Source: Lichenicola sp964236105 (GTDB lineage Bacteria > Pseudomonadota > Alphaproteobacteria > Acetobacterales > Acetobacteraceae). Taken from it: DNA of 64,000 nt. The stretch spans positions 1 to 64,000 of the forward strand of contig CAXSBC010000005.1 of NCBI GenBank assembly GCA_964236105.1, written 5' to 3'. The stretch's first letter is position 1, and each line of letters starts with the position of its first letter. The notes under the pieces are model-generated. The model was not told where the DNA came from, did no database searches, and saw nothing but the letters and a program-made list of their open reading frames with translations. The position numbers and the translations under genes were made by a program. Below are positions 54,974 through 64,000 of this stretch, one piece after another.

Positions 54974-55243
54974 ATGGCGAACACCGCATCCGCGCGCAAG
55001 CGCATCCGGCAGACCGAAGTCCGCACCGCACGCAACGCCGCGCGCAAGTCGCGCATGCGCACCTTCATCAAGAAGGTCGAGACGGCGATCGCGTCCGGCG
55101 ACAAGGAGCAGGCGGTCGCGGCGTTGCGGGTGGCGCAGCCCGAGATGCAGCGCGCGTCCGGCAAGGGCATCGCGCATGCCAACACCATCTCGCGCAAGAT
55201 CTCGCGCCTGTCCGCGCGCATCAAGGCGCTCGCTGTCGCCTGA
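54974..55243 (+). CDS. rpsT: 30S ribosomal protein S20
   Basis: 89 residues, very basic and helical: ANTASARKRIRQTEVRTARNA, SRMRTFIKKVE and KGIAHANTISRKISRLSARIKAL are the S20 pattern. It binds 16S rRNA early in 30S assembly. Its place immediately before dnaA is conserved in Alphaproteobacteria. AGAGAGCCA precedes the ATG. Confidence 0.97.
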   Translation: MANTASARKRIRQTEVRTARNAARKSRMRTFIKKVETAIASGDKEQAVAALRVAQPEMQRASGKGIAHANTISRKISRLSARIKALAVA

Positions 55244-55637
55244 CCGTCACACCGCGTCTTTAAGTCGCTCCGGCAACGGCCGGAGCCTGGACTTCGGACA
55301 GGCCATGTGCATGCACATGGCCTGTTTTCGTTGCGGCAACGGCATCGTGCCATCGGTCACACCGTAACGTGTAGGCGTGTCGCAATCTTTCGACTTGACC
55401 ATGCGGCGGCCTTGAAGTTTGCGATTTCGACACAGATTCCCGTTGCCTCGCACAGCTCCCCGGGCATAGTGTCCGGGACGGTCATGACGCCGACCGCCCC
55501 GCTGTAACGAACGGCATTCCCTCGCCTGTCGCGCTCAAACGCACCGTAACTCGCGGACGGTGTCGCCTTGCTCGCGTATCGGCAAAGTTGTGGTTCGGTC
55601 GCAGGGGCGTCGTCGTTCGTGACGGGGTGGGGATGGA
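55244..55637. other. rpsT-dnaA intergenic region
   Basis: About 390 bases. It contains the perfect 28-base palindrome that terminates rpsT and the presumed dnaA promoter. No clear DnaA box (TTATCCACA or one-mismatch form), A+T-rich unwinding tract or small gene was seen, so an origin of replication here is not supported. Confidence 0.6.
55298..55329 (+). terminator. Perfect 28-base palindrome, rpsT terminator
   Basis: Bases 55298-55325 are a perfect inverted repeat with no loop (ACAGGCCATGTGCA and its complement), followed by TTT. It folds into a stable hairpin downstream of rpsT and would also work in the opposite direction. A smaller hairpin (CTCCGG...CCGGAG) lies just before it. Confidence 0.65.
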
Positions 55638-57149
55638 GTGAGCGTGACGTCCAGCAGGCATGAATCCGGCACGCTGGATGGCGCGCTGGCGGATCACCCG
55701 ATCGTCTCCCGTCTCGCAGCGGACGCCCATCCGCTCGCCGACCACTGGACACGGATCTGCGGCCGGCTGCAGGCCGAGGTGGGCGAGGTCGAGTATCGCA
55801 CCTGGCTGCGCCAGATGACCCTCGGTCCGGTCGATCATGACGAGATCACGCTGTATCTGCCGACGCGCTTCCTGCGCGACTGGGTGCGCAGCCAGTACGG
55901 CGACCGCCTCGGCACGATGTGGAACGGCGAGATCGCCGAGATCCGGCGGGTCGAGCTGATGCTCTCGCCCGAGGCGCGTGCGACGGCGGCTCCCGCGGCA
56001 CCGCAGGCGCCGACCGACGCGGTGCCGGCGCCTGCGGCGGCCTCTGCTCCCGCAGCGCTCTCCCAGCCGACATTCGTCCAGGCGCCGCCGGCTGCCGCCG
56101 AGCCGCGCGGCGATCTGGCCGCCCCGCTCGATCCGCGCTTCAGCTTCGACGCCTTCGTGGTCGGCAAGCCGAACGAGTTCGCCTATGCCTGCGCGCGGCG
56201 CGTGGCGGAGCGGCCGTCGAGCCCGGGCTTCAACCCGCTGTTCCTGTATGGCGGCGTCGGCCTGGGCAAGACGCACCTGATGCACGCGGTCGGGCTCGAG
56301 CTCGCCAGCGCCACGCGCCCGTCGGGACGGGTGTCGGTCGCCTACATGTCGGCCGAGAAGTTCATGTACCGCTTCATCGCCGCGATCCGCTCGCAGCAGA
56401 CGATGGAGTTCAAGGAACAGCTGCGCTCGGTCGACGTGCTGATGATCGACGACCTGCAGTTCCTGATCGGCAAGGACAACACGCAGGAGGAGTTCTTCCA
56501 CACCTTCAACGCGCTGGTCGATGCCGGCAAGCAGATCGTGGTGTCTGCCGACAAGTCGCCGTCCGACCTGTCCGGCCTCGAGGACCGGCTCCGCACCCGC
56601 CTCGGCTGCGGCATGGTGGCCGACCTGCACGCCACCACCTTCGAGCTGCGCATCTCGATCCTGGAGGCCAAGGCGCTGGCGTCGGGCGTGGCGGTGCCGC
56701 CCAAGGTACTCGAGTTCCTGGCGCACAAGATCACCACCAACGTGCGCGAGCTCGAGGGCGCGCTCAACCGCATGATCGCGCATGCCAACCTGTTCGGCCG
56801 GCCGGTGACGCTGGACGCCACGCAGGAGGTGCTGCACGACATCCTCAAGGCGCATGACCGGCGCGTCACCATCGAGGAGATCCAGCGCAAGGTCTCCGAG
56901 CACTGGAACATCCGGCTGACCGACATGTCGTCCGCACGCCGCGCGCGCGCGGTGGCGCGGCCGCGTCAGGTGGCGATGTACCTGGCCAAGCAGCTCACCA
57001 GCCGCTCGCTGCCCGAGATCGGCCGCAAGTTCGGCAACCGCGACCACACCACGGTGATGCACGCGGTCAGCCGCGTGACCGAGCTGATGGAGCGCGACAC
57101 TGCGTTTGCCGAGGATGTCGAGCTGCTCCGGCGCATGCTGGAAAGCTGA
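55638..57149 (+). CDS. dnaA: Chromosomal replication initiator DnaA
   Basis: 503 residues. Domain I (TRICGRLQAEVGEVEYRTWLRQM), an Ala/Pro-rich domain II linker of about 50 residues, the AAA+ domain III with Walker A YGGVGLGKTHLM and Walker B MIDDLQFL, and domain IV with the DnaA-box-binding signature GNRDHTTVMHAV. It opens the origin and loads DnaB. The start is a GTG at 55638 with a G-rich site upstream; a GTG two codons later is possible. dnaN follows. Confidence 0.98.
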   Translation: MSVTSSRHESGTLDGALADHPIVSRLAADAHPLADHWTRICGRLQAEVGEVEYRTWLRQMTLGPVDHDEITLYLPTRFLRDWVRSQYGDRLGTMWNGEIAEIRRVELMLSPEARATAAPAAPQAPTDAVPAPAAASAPAALSQPTFVQAPPAAAEPRGDLAAPLDPRFSFDAFVVGKPNEFAYACARRVAERPSSPGFNPLFLYGGVGLGKTHLMHAVGLELASATRPSGRVSVAYMSAEKFMYRFIAAIRSQQTMEFKEQLRSVDVLMIDDLQFLIGKDNTQEEFFHTFNALVDAGKQIVVSADKSPSDLSGLEDRLRTRLGCGMVADLHATTFELRISILEAKALASGVAVPPKVLEFLAHKITTNVRELEGALNRMIAHANLFGRPVTLDATQEVLHDILKAHDRRVTIEEIQRKVSEHWNIRLTDMSSARRARAVARPRQVAMYLAKQLTSRSLPEIGRKFGNRDHTTVMHAVSRVTELMERDTAFAEDVELLRRMLES

Positions 57150-57246
57150 TCGCCGGGCCGTTCGTTCCGGCTGCTTTCCCTGACCTGTCGCGGCTGCTAG
57201 GTTCGTCCTCCCGCTTTCGACGACCTCCCCGGCGAGACCAGCACTC

Positions 57247-58371
57247 ATGAAGCTCAAGGCCGACCGCGCGACGCTGCTCAAGGCGCTCGCCCACATCCAG
57301 AGTGTCGCCGAGAAGCGCAACACCATCCCGATCCTGGCCAACGTGCTGATCGCCGTGCAGGGCGGCCGGCTGACCCTGACCGCCACCGACATGGAGATCG
57401 CCATCGTCGAGGAGGTCGCCGCCTCCGGCAGCCGCGACGGCTCCACCACGGCACCCGCCTCGGTGCTGTTCGAGATCGTGCGCAAGCTGCCCGACGGCGC
57501 CGAGGTCGAGCTCGACCAGGCGGGCGGCGACGCGCCGCTGGCGCTGCGCGCGGGCCGCTACGCCACCAGCCTGAACGTGCTGGCGGTGGACGACTTCCCG
57601 TCCATGACCGCAGGCACCCTGCCGCACCGCTTCCGCATCCGGGCCACCGTGCTGCGCGGCCTGATCGACCGCTCGCGCTTTGCGATCAGCACGGAGGAGA
57701 CGCGCTACTACCTGAACGGCATCTACCTGCATCCGGCCAAGGGCGACGCGGGCGAGATGCTGCGCGCGGTGGCGACCGACGGGCATCGGCTGGCCCGCGT
57801 GGAGACCGAGCTGCCGCCGGGGGCGTCCGGCATGCCGGGCGTGATCGTGCCGCGCAAGACCATCGCCGAGGTGCGCAAGCTGCTCGACGAGGCGGGCGAG
57901 GAGGTCGAGATCGCCCTGTCGGAAACGCGCATCCAGTTCACCGTCGGCACGGTGATGCTGACCAGCAAGCTGATCGACGGCACCTTCCCGGAATACGAGC
58001 GCGTCATTCCGCGCGACAACGACAAGATCCTGCGTGTCGGCAAGAAGGATTTCGCCGATGCGGTGGCGCGCGTGTCCGCGATCAGCCAGGAGCGCTCGCG
58101 CCCGGTGAAGCTGTCGCTCGAGCGGCATCTGCTGACACTGTCCGCGGCGAGCCCGGATCAGGGCACGGCGAAGGAGGAGCTCGACGACGGCCGCGTCAGC
58201 TACGAGTCCGGCCCGATCGAGATCGGCTTCCAGGCACGCTACCTCAACGACATCACCGATCAGATCGAGAAGGATGTGGAATTCGCCTTCTCCGACAGTG
58301 CCGCCCCGACTCTCGTGCGCGACGTCGACAGCCCGTCCGCGCTGTATGTGCTGATGCCGATGCGGGTCTAG
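57247..58371 (+). CDS. dnaN: DNA polymerase III beta clamp
   Basis: 374 residues. MKLKADRATLLKALAHIQSV starts the first of three clamp domains; the middle has DGHRLAR and the C-terminus DVDSPSALYVLMPMRV, where MPMR is the characteristic end of the clamp. It forms the sliding ring that tethers polymerases, including the DinB encoded in this window. About 100 bases separate it from dnaA. Confidence 0.98.
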   Translation: MKLKADRATLLKALAHIQSVAEKRNTIPILANVLIAVQGGRLTLTATDMEIAIVEEVAASGSRDGSTTAPASVLFEIVRKLPDGAEVELDQAGGDAPLALRAGRYATSLNVLAVDDFPSMTAGTLPHRFRIRATVLRGLIDRSRFAISTEETRYYLNGIYLHPAKGDAGEMLRAVATDGHRLARVETELPPGASGMPGVIVPRKTIAEVRKLLDEAGEEVEIALSETRIQFTVGTVMLTSKLIDGTFPEYERVIPRDNDKILRVGKKDFADAVARVSAISQERSRPVKLSLERHLLTLSAASPDQGTAKEELDDGRVSYESGPIEIGFQARYLNDITDQIEKDVEFAFSDSAAPTLVRDVDSPSALYVLMPMRV

Positions 58372-58466
58372 TCCGAACGCACCGTCATGAGCCGGATCGC
58401 GCGCGCCCTGTCCGGGACCTGATCATCCCGCAGACCGACCCGGAGCCATCGCCCGCGGCGTCGCGG

Positions 58467-59618
58467 CTGGTCAGGCTGGCGCTCACCGATTTCCGCAACT
58501 ATGCGAGCCTGGTCTGGCGACCCGCCGGCCGCATCAGCGTGATCGTCGGGCCGAACGGCAGCGGCAAGACCAACCTGATCGAGGCGGTGTCGCTGCTGGT
58601 GCCGGGCCGCGGCCTGCGCGGCGCCCGCATGGCCGAGCTGGCGCGGCATGGCTGCACGCACTGGGCGGTGGCCGCACGGCTGCGCACGGGCGAGGACGAG
58701 ATCGAGATCGGCACCGGGACGGTGGCGGACGCAGCGCAGGCGGGCGCGCCGGGGCGTCGGGTGTTCCGGCTCGACGGACAGTCGACGCGCAACCGCGGCG
58801 AGATCGCCGAGCGCCTGTCGGCGGTCTGGCTGACGCCGCAGATGGACCGGCTGTTCATCGAGGGCGCGTCGGGGCGCAGGCGCTTCCTGGACCGTCTGGT
58901 GCTGGCGCTGGAGCCCGGCCATGCGCGCGAGGTGGCGGCGCATGACGAGGCGATGCAGGGCCGCAACCGGCTGCTCGCGACCGGCCGCTCGGAGGCGAGC
59001 TGGATCGGCGGGCTCGAGCTGTCGATGGCGCGTCACGCGGTGGCGGTGGCAGCCGCCCGTCGCGGGCTGATCGGCCGGCTCAACGCCCGCGCCGCCGCCG
59101 AGGCCGCCGGCGGCGGCCCGGGCTTCCCGCCGGCCTGGCTGGCGCTGTCCTGCCCGGTGGCCGAGCGGCTGGAGACGATGCCGGCGCTGGCGGTGGAGGA
59201 CTGGCTGCGGGCAGCCCTGGCGGCGTCCAGGGCGGCCGACGCGCGAGCCGGCGGGGCGTCGCTGGGCGCGCACCGGGCCGATCTGCTGCTGTCCGACGTC
59301 CGCACCGGCCAGGCGGCCGCCACGGCCAGCACCGGGCAGCAGAAGGCGCTGCTGATCGGCGTGGTGCTGGCGCACGCCGCCCTGATCGGCGCCCTGCGGG
59401 GCGACCCGCCGCTGCTGCTGCTGGACGAGCCGCTGGTGCATCTGGACGGGCAGCGTCGCGACGCGCTGTTCGAGGCGCTGCTCGCGGCCCCCTCGCACGT
59501 GCTGCTGACCGGCACCGACCTGGAGCCGTTCAGGCCGCTGCTTGGGGTCGCCGAACCCGTCCACGCAGAGCAGGGACGGCTGCTGGACGCTGGTCCGCAG
59601 GCCCGCGAAGCCCTATAG
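58467..59618 (+). CDS. recF: DNA replication and repair protein RecF (start codon unclear)
   Basis: About 383 residues as shown. The conserved N-terminus LALTDFRNYASLVW precedes Walker A GPNGSGKT; ABC-type signature region STGQQKALLIGVVLAHAAL and Walker B PLLLLDEPLVHLD follow. RecF loads RecA at gapped DNA. No ATG, GTG or TTG lies in frame between the end of dnaN and the Walker A motif. The first ordinary start is the GTG at 58539, which would remove the conserved first strand. A CTG at 58467 best fits the family length (another CTG is at 58419); a frameshift from the ATG at 58387 is also possible. Confidence 0.85.
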   Translation: MVRLALTDFRNYASLVWRPAGRISVIVGPNGSGKTNLIEAVSLLVPGRGLRGARMAELARHGCTHWAVAARLRTGEDEIEIGTGTVADAAQAGAPGRRVFRLDGQSTRNRGEIAERLSAVWLTPQMDRLFIEGASGRRRFLDRLVLALEPGHAREVAAHDEAMQGRNRLLATGRSEASWIGGLELSMARHAVAVAAARRGLIGRLNARAAAEAAGGGPGFPPAWLALSCPVAERLETMPALAVEDWLRAALAASRAADARAGGASLGAHRADLLLSDVRTGQAAATASTGQQKALLIGVVLAHAALIGALRGDPPLLLLDEPLVHLDGQRRDALFEALLAAPSHVLLTGTDLEPFRPLLGVAEPVHAEQGRLLDAGPQAREAL

Positions 59619-59660
59619 TCTAGAGACAAGATTCCAAACGACCTGGAGTATTCACCCGGC

Positions 59661-62129
59661 ATGTCCGACAACGCCGTTCCCGCCCGGGTGCCCGGAGCCG
59701 ACAGCCAGCCCGCAGGCGTTCCGCCAGACGCCGAGTACGACGCTGCCTCGATCTCGGTGCTGAAGGGCCTGGATGCGGTCCGCAAGCGTCCGGGCATGTA
59801 TATCGGCGACACCGACGACGGCTCCGGCCTGCACCACATGGCGTTCGAGATCATCGACAACGCCGTCGACGAGGCGCAGGCCGGACACGCCACCCGCTGC
59901 AGCGTGGTGCTGAACGGCGACGGCAGCGTCACCGTCCGCGACGACGGCCGCGGCATCCCGACCGACCTCCATATCGAGGAAGGCATCAGCGCCGCCGAGG
60001 TGGTGCTGACGCGCCTGCATGCGGGCGGCAAGTTCAACCAGAACAGCTACAAGGTCTCGGGCGGCCTGCACGGCGTCGGCGCGGCGGTGGTGAACGCGCT
60101 GTCGGAGTGGATGGAGGTGCGGATCTGGCGCGGAGGCACCGAGCATCTCATCGCCTTCCGCCACGGCGACGCCGTGGCGCCGTTGTCGGTGGTGGGGCCG
60201 AGCGACGAGGCGCGCGGCACGCAGGTGACGTTCAAGCCCAGCACCGGGACGTTCGCGAAAGTCGAGTTCGAGTTCGCCATCCTGGAGCGTCGCCTGCGCG
60301 AGCTCGCCTTCCTGAACTCCGGCCTCGACATCACGCTGCGCGACGAGCGTCACGCGCCGGCTCAGGAGCAGCGCTTCTGCTTCCAGGGGGGGCTGATCGC
60401 TTTCGTCGCCTGGCTCGACCGCGGCAAGCTGCAGGTGGTGCCGGAGCCGATCACCGCCGACGGCGCCGACGATGCCAACGGCGTCAGGGTCGAGTTCGCG
60501 CTGACCTGGAACGACAGCTTCCACGAGACCATGCTGTGCTTCACCAACAACATCCCGCAGCGCGACGGCGGCTCGCATCTGGCAGGCTTCCGCCAGGCGC
60601 TGACGCGGGTGGTGGGCAAGTATGCCGAGGGCATCGGCAAGAAGGACGCGCTGGCCCTGTCCGGCGAGGACATGCGCGAGGGCCTGACCGCGGTGCTGTC
60701 GGTCAAGGTGCCGGACCCGAAATTCTCCTCCCAGACCAAGGACAAGCTGGTCAGCTCCGAGGTGCAGCCGGTGGTGCACGCCGCCGTCGCCGATGCCATC
60801 TCGCACTGGTTCGAGACCCATCCCAAGGAGGCGCGGCTCATCGTCGCCAAGGTGATGGACGCCGCCGCAGCCCGCGAGGCCGCGCGCCGGGCGCGCGAGC
60901 TGACACGCAGGAAGGGCGTGCTCGACATCTCCTCGCTGCCGGGCAAGCTCGCCGACTGCCAGGAGCGCGACGCCTCCAAGGCGGAGATCTTCCTGGTCGA
61001 GGGCGATTCCGCAGGCGGTACCGCCAAGCAGGGCCGCGACCGCCGCTTCCAGGCGATCCTGCCGCTGAAAGGCAAGATCCTGAACGTCGAGCGCGCGCGC
61101 TTCGACCGCATGCTGGGCTCGGCCGAGATCGGCACGCTGATCACCGCACTCGGCACCGGCATCGGCCGCGGCGAGCCCGAGCAGGGCGGCTTTGCGATCA
61201 ACAAGCTGCGCTACCACCGCATCGTCATCATGACCGACGCCGACGTGGATGGCTCGCACATCCGCACGCTGCTGCTGACCTTCTTCTTCCGGCAGATGCC
61301 CGAGCTGATCGAGCGCGGGCACCTGTATATCGCCCAGCCGCCGCTGTATCGCGCCAAGCGCGGCAACGACGAGCGCTACCTGAAGGACGATGCGGCGCTG
61401 GAGCAGTACCTGCTCGACAAGGCGCTCAACAACGCGGTGCTGACCTATGCCGACGGCCGCCGGCTGGCCGGAGCCGAGCTGGCGGCCGAGACCGTCTGGC
61501 TGCGCGAGGCCTCTCGGGCGCTGCGCCGGCTCAGCGTGAAGGCGCCGGTCTGGCTGCTGGAGCAGGCGGCGATCTCGGGCGCGCTGACCGGCGACGTGGC
61601 GCGGTCGCAGTCGCGGGTGCAGGCGCTGGCCGCCCGTCTCGATGCGGCGTCGCTGCCGGCCGAGCGCGGCTGGAAGGTGTCGGCCGATCAGGACGGGCTG
61701 CAGTTCGGCCGCACCGTGCGCGGCGTCGGCGAGCTGTATCGTCTCGATCCGGTGACGCTGCGCAGCGCCGACGTGCTGTGGGCGGCCGAGCATGCCGAGC
61801 TGCTGGAGAAGGACTTCGCCGTCGGCGCCACGCTGACGCTGGACGGCAACGCGCTGAGCTCGGCCGGGCCGGCCTCGGCGTACGAGCGCATCCTGGGGCA
61901 GGGCCGCAAGGGTCTCGCCATCAACCGCTTCAAGGGGCTGGGCGAGATGAATGCCGAGCAGCTCTGGAGCACCACGCTCGATCCGGCGCTGCGCACGCTG
62001 CTGCAGGTGCGCGTGGGCGACGTCGAGAATGCCGGCCAGGTGTTCTCGACGCTGATGGGCGACGTCGTCGAGCCGCGTCGGGACTTCATCGTCGGCAACG
62101 CGCTCAAGGTCGCCAATCTCGACATCTAG
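59661..62129 (+). CDS. gyrB: DNA gyrase subunit B
   Basis: 822 residues. GHKL ATPase motifs (IIDNAVDEAQAG, DDGRGIP, GLHGVGAAVVNALS), the TOPRIM domain (IFLVEGDSAGGTAKQG, and TDADVDGSHIRTLLL) and the C-terminal ...GQGRKGLAINRFKGLGEMNAEQLW are complete. It introduces negative supercoils with GyrA. It lies 42 bases after recF, with CTATAG between that may be part of a promoter. Confidence 0.98.
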   Translation: MSDNAVPARVPGADSQPAGVPPDAEYDAASISVLKGLDAVRKRPGMYIGDTDDGSGLHHMAFEIIDNAVDEAQAGHATRCSVVLNGDGSVTVRDDGRGIPTDLHIEEGISAAEVVLTRLHAGGKFNQNSYKVSGGLHGVGAAVVNALSEWMEVRIWRGGTEHLIAFRHGDAVAPLSVVGPSDEARGTQVTFKPSTGTFAKVEFEFAILERRLRELAFLNSGLDITLRDERHAPAQEQRFCFQGGLIAFVAWLDRGKLQVVPEPITADGADDANGVRVEFALTWNDSFHETMLCFTNNIPQRDGGSHLAGFRQALTRVVGKYAEGIGKKDALALSGEDMREGLTAVLSVKVPDPKFSSQTKDKLVSSEVQPVVHAAVADAISHWFETHPKEARLIVAKVMDAAAAREAARRARELTRRKGVLDISSLPGKLADCQERDASKAEIFLVEGDSAGGTAKQGRDRRFQAILPLKGKILNVERARFDRMLGSAEIGTLITALGTGIGRGEPEQGGFAINKLRYHRIVIMTDADVDGSHIRTLLLTFFFRQMPELIERGHLYIAQPPLYRAKRGNDERYLKDDAALEQYLLDKALNNAVLTYADGRRLAGAELAAETVWLREASRALRRLSVKAPVWLLEQAAISGALTGDVARSQSRVQALAARLDAASLPAERGWKVSADQDGLQFGRTVRGVGELYRLDPVTLRSADVLWAAEHAELLEKDFAVGATLTLDGNALSSAGPASAYERILGQGRKGLAINRFKGLGEMNAEQLWSTTLDPALRTLLQVRVGDVENAGQVFSTLMGDVVEPRRDFIVGNALKVANLDI

Positions 62130-62148
62130 CCTGCACACCGACCAGTCG

Positions 62149-63957
62149 ATGAACCATCCCGGACGCATCGATCATCCGGATGACGCCGCGGCGCGCGCGG
62201 CGTGCCCGACGCCCCGGCGGCCTGGCGCGGCACCGGACGGCAACCGGGAGTTCCTGGCAGCCCTCGTCCTGATCGTCGGACGCAGGCACGTGCTGACCGA
62301 CGCCGGCCGGACCCTGCGATACCGCAAGGGCTACCGGTTCGGCGTCGGCCGCGCGCTCGCCGTGGTCCGGCCAGGGTCCCTGGTGCAGCAATGGCGCGTG
62401 CTGAAGGCCTGTGTCGCCGCCGACAAGATCGTCATCATGCAGGGCGCCAATACCGGGCTCACCGGCGGCTCGACCCCGGACGGCGATGGCTACGATCGGG
62501 AGATCGTCATCATCAACACCCAGCGCATGCGCACGCTGCATCTGATCGGCGACGGGCGGCAGGTGGTCTGCCTGCCCGGCGCCACGCTCGACCAGCTGGA
62601 GCAGAGGCTCGGCGCGATCGGACGCGAGCCGCACTCGGTCATCGGATCGTCCTGCATCGGCGCCTCGGTGTTCGGGGGCGTGAGCAACAACTCCGGCGGC
62701 GCGCTCGTCCAGCGCGGTCCGGCCTACACCGAGATGGCGCTGTTCGCGCGGGCCGACGAGCGCGGCACCCTGGAACTGGTCAACCATCTCGGCATCGCAC
62801 TCGGCTGCGAGCCGGAGGAGATGCTGGCGCGCGTCGAACGCGGCGACTTCGCCCAAGGCGACATCAGCTGGAACGCCGGCAAGGGGCATGACGACGACTA
62901 TGCCAGGCGCATCCGCGACATCGATGCCGCCACGCCGTCGCGGTTCAACGCCGATCCGCTGCTCTGGCACGAGGCTGCGGGCTGTGCCGGCAAGCTCGCC
63001 TTGTTCGCCGTCCGGCTCGACACCTTTCCGGCCGACGCGGGCCCCGTGGTGTTCTATGTCGGCACCAACAGCACCGACGAGCTGGAAGACATAAGGCGTC
63101 ATGTGCTCTCGACGTTCGAGGAGCTGCCGATCGCCGGCGAATACATGCACCGCGACGCGTTCGACATTGCCGAGACCTACGGCAAGGATACCTTCCTGAT
63201 CATCCGCCTGCTCGGCACCCGCCGGCTTGCCGCGCTGTTCGCCGCCAAGGCCCGCTTCGACCAGCTGGCCGGGCGGCTGGCCTGGCTGCCCGCCGGGCTG
63301 AGCGACCGGGTGCTGCAGCGCGCCGGGCGGCTCTTTCCCAGGCACCTGCCGAAGCGGATGCGCGACTATCGCGACCGCTACGAGCATCACCTCATGCTCA
63401 GGGTCGGCAGCAGGATGGCGGCGCCGACGCGGCAGTTCCTGCAGGCGTTCTTTGCGCAGGCGACGGGCGACTTCTTCGAATGCACCTCCGACGAGGGCGG
63501 CAAGGCCTTCCTGCACCGCTTCGCCGCCGCCGGCGCCGCGATCCGCTACCGGACCATCCAGGCGACGATCGCCGAGGACATCATCGCGCTGGATGTCGCC
63601 CTGCGTCGCGACGACCGGGACTGGTTCGAAACGCTTCCCACCGACATCGAGGCGTCGCTGCTCGCCAGGCTCTATTACGGCCATTTCCTGTGCCACGTCA
63701 TGCACCAGGACTACGTGGTCAGGAAGGGACACGATCCCGTGGCGATCGAGCACAGCATGCTGCCGCATCTCGATGCGCGCGGCGCGCTGTATCCGGCGGA
63801 GCATAATGTCGGTCATCTCTACCGGGCGCCTGCGGCGATGACCGAGCACTACCGGACGCTCGATCCCTGCAACTGCTTCAACCCGGGCATCGGCAAGACG
63901 ACGAGGCGGCGCAACTGGCTGGCCGAGAGCGTCGAGCAGGACGTGTCGTCAACATAA
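62149..63957 (+). CDS. dld: Quinone-dependent D-lactate dehydrogenase
   Basis: 602 residues. An FAD-binding PCMH domain (MQGANTGLTGGSTPDGDGYDR, SSCIGASVFGGVSNNSGGALV) is followed by a substrate/membrane-binding domain (GEYMHRDAFDIAETYGKDTF), with His residues and the C-terminal YRTLDPCNCFNPGIGKT end. The protein is the E. coli Dld type, a peripheral membrane enzyme oxidising D-lactate to pyruvate and passing electrons to quinone. It begins 19 bases after gyrB and may be cotranscribed with it. Confidence 0.94.
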   Translation: MNHPGRIDHPDDAAARAACPTPRRPGAAPDGNREFLAALVLIVGRRHVLTDAGRTLRYRKGYRFGVGRALAVVRPGSLVQQWRVLKACVAADKIVIMQGANTGLTGGSTPDGDGYDREIVIINTQRMRTLHLIGDGRQVVCLPGATLDQLEQRLGAIGREPHSVIGSSCIGASVFGGVSNNSGGALVQRGPAYTEMALFARADERGTLELVNHLGIALGCEPEEMLARVERGDFAQGDISWNAGKGHDDDYARRIRDIDAATPSRFNADPLLWHEAAGCAGKLALFAVRLDTFPADAGPVVFYVGTNSTDELEDIRRHVLSTFEELPIAGEYMHRDAFDIAETYGKDTFLIIRLLGTRRLAALFAAKARFDQLAGRLAWLPAGLSDRVLQRAGRLFPRHLPKRMRDYRDRYEHHLMLRVGSRMAAPTRQFLQAFFAQATGDFFECTSDEGGKAFLHRFAAAGAAIRYRTIQATIAEDIIALDVALRRDDRDWFETLPTDIEASLLARLYYGHFLCHVMHQDYVVRKGHDPVAIEHSMLPHLDARGALYPAEHNVGHLYRAPAAMTEHYRTLDPCNCFNPGIGKTTRRRNWLAESVEQDVSST

Positions 63958-64000
63958 CGGGATCTGCGAAAGCCGTATCCCGAACCGGACGCTTCTGTCG

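Noticed and set aside
55244..55637. Origin of replication next to dnaA
   Set aside because: No DnaA boxes or A+T-rich unwinding region visible.
59652..62168. 838-codon minus-strand frame opposite gyrB
   Set aside because: Antisense shadow of gyrB.

Overview
The window is dense, very GC-rich chromosomal DNA from an alphaproteobacterium, most likely of the Rhodospirillales/Acetobacteraceae type (inference). The pointers are a class I lysyl-tRNA synthetase, CIRCE-controlled groESL, a GTTC-N7-GTTC SOS box, the small alphaproteobacterial families Usg, DUF4169 and DUF3309, a CarD regulator, and the chromosomal-origin-side cluster dut-coaBC-ubiE / mutM / rpsT / dnaA-dnaN-recF-gyrB. No rRNA, tRNA, CRISPR array or recognisable insertion sequence was found.

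Layout. 1-9.4 kb: tail of an RND efflux pump, Smr nuclease-like protein and an FeS (6-4)-type photolyase, a TctC-like exported protein, hemF, cytochrome b and c1 (petB, petC) running into mtnP, then small families. 9.4-15 kb: groES-groEL behind two CIRCE operators, a cold-shock protein and a DinG/XPD-type helicase. 15-21.6 kb: lysK followed by an MprF-like membrane protein whose lysyltransferase domain is cut short, an EamA exporter divergent from its probable Lrp regulator, a broken mgtC and a Gly/Tyr-rich secreted protein. 21.6-24 kb: an A+T-rich island with one orphan gene carrying a PD-(D/E)xK-like nuclease signature. 24-28 kb: a tricorn-type protease and a cupin protein.

28-36 kb: an unbroken minus-strand run of nine tightly spaced or overlapping genes (small membrane peptide, thpR, PCuAC-like protein, sirtuin, uracil-DNA-glycosylase family protein, then a complete peptide-type ABC importer). 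36-39.5 kb: Bax-inhibitor-1 protein, CarD, and dinB behind an SOS box. 39.5-43.7 kb: a four-gene cassette (glycosyltransferase-like protein, HAD phosphatase, nucleotidyltransferase-kinase fusion, nucleotidyltransferase) that looks like a pathway activating an unusual small molecule for a surface glycan. 43.7-51.4 kb: APC permease, GT2-like glycosyltransferase, small proteins, msrA and an ABC importer with a fused double permease. 51.4-64 kb: the replication and housekeeping cluster, ending with gyrB and the quinone-dependent D-lactate dehydrogenase.

The points most worth following up are the orphan nuclease-like island gene, the kinase/nucleotidyltransferase cassette, the synthase-less MprF beside lysK, a recF without any ATG/GTG/TTG start ahead of its conserved N-terminus, and a MutM lacking its last zinc cysteine.
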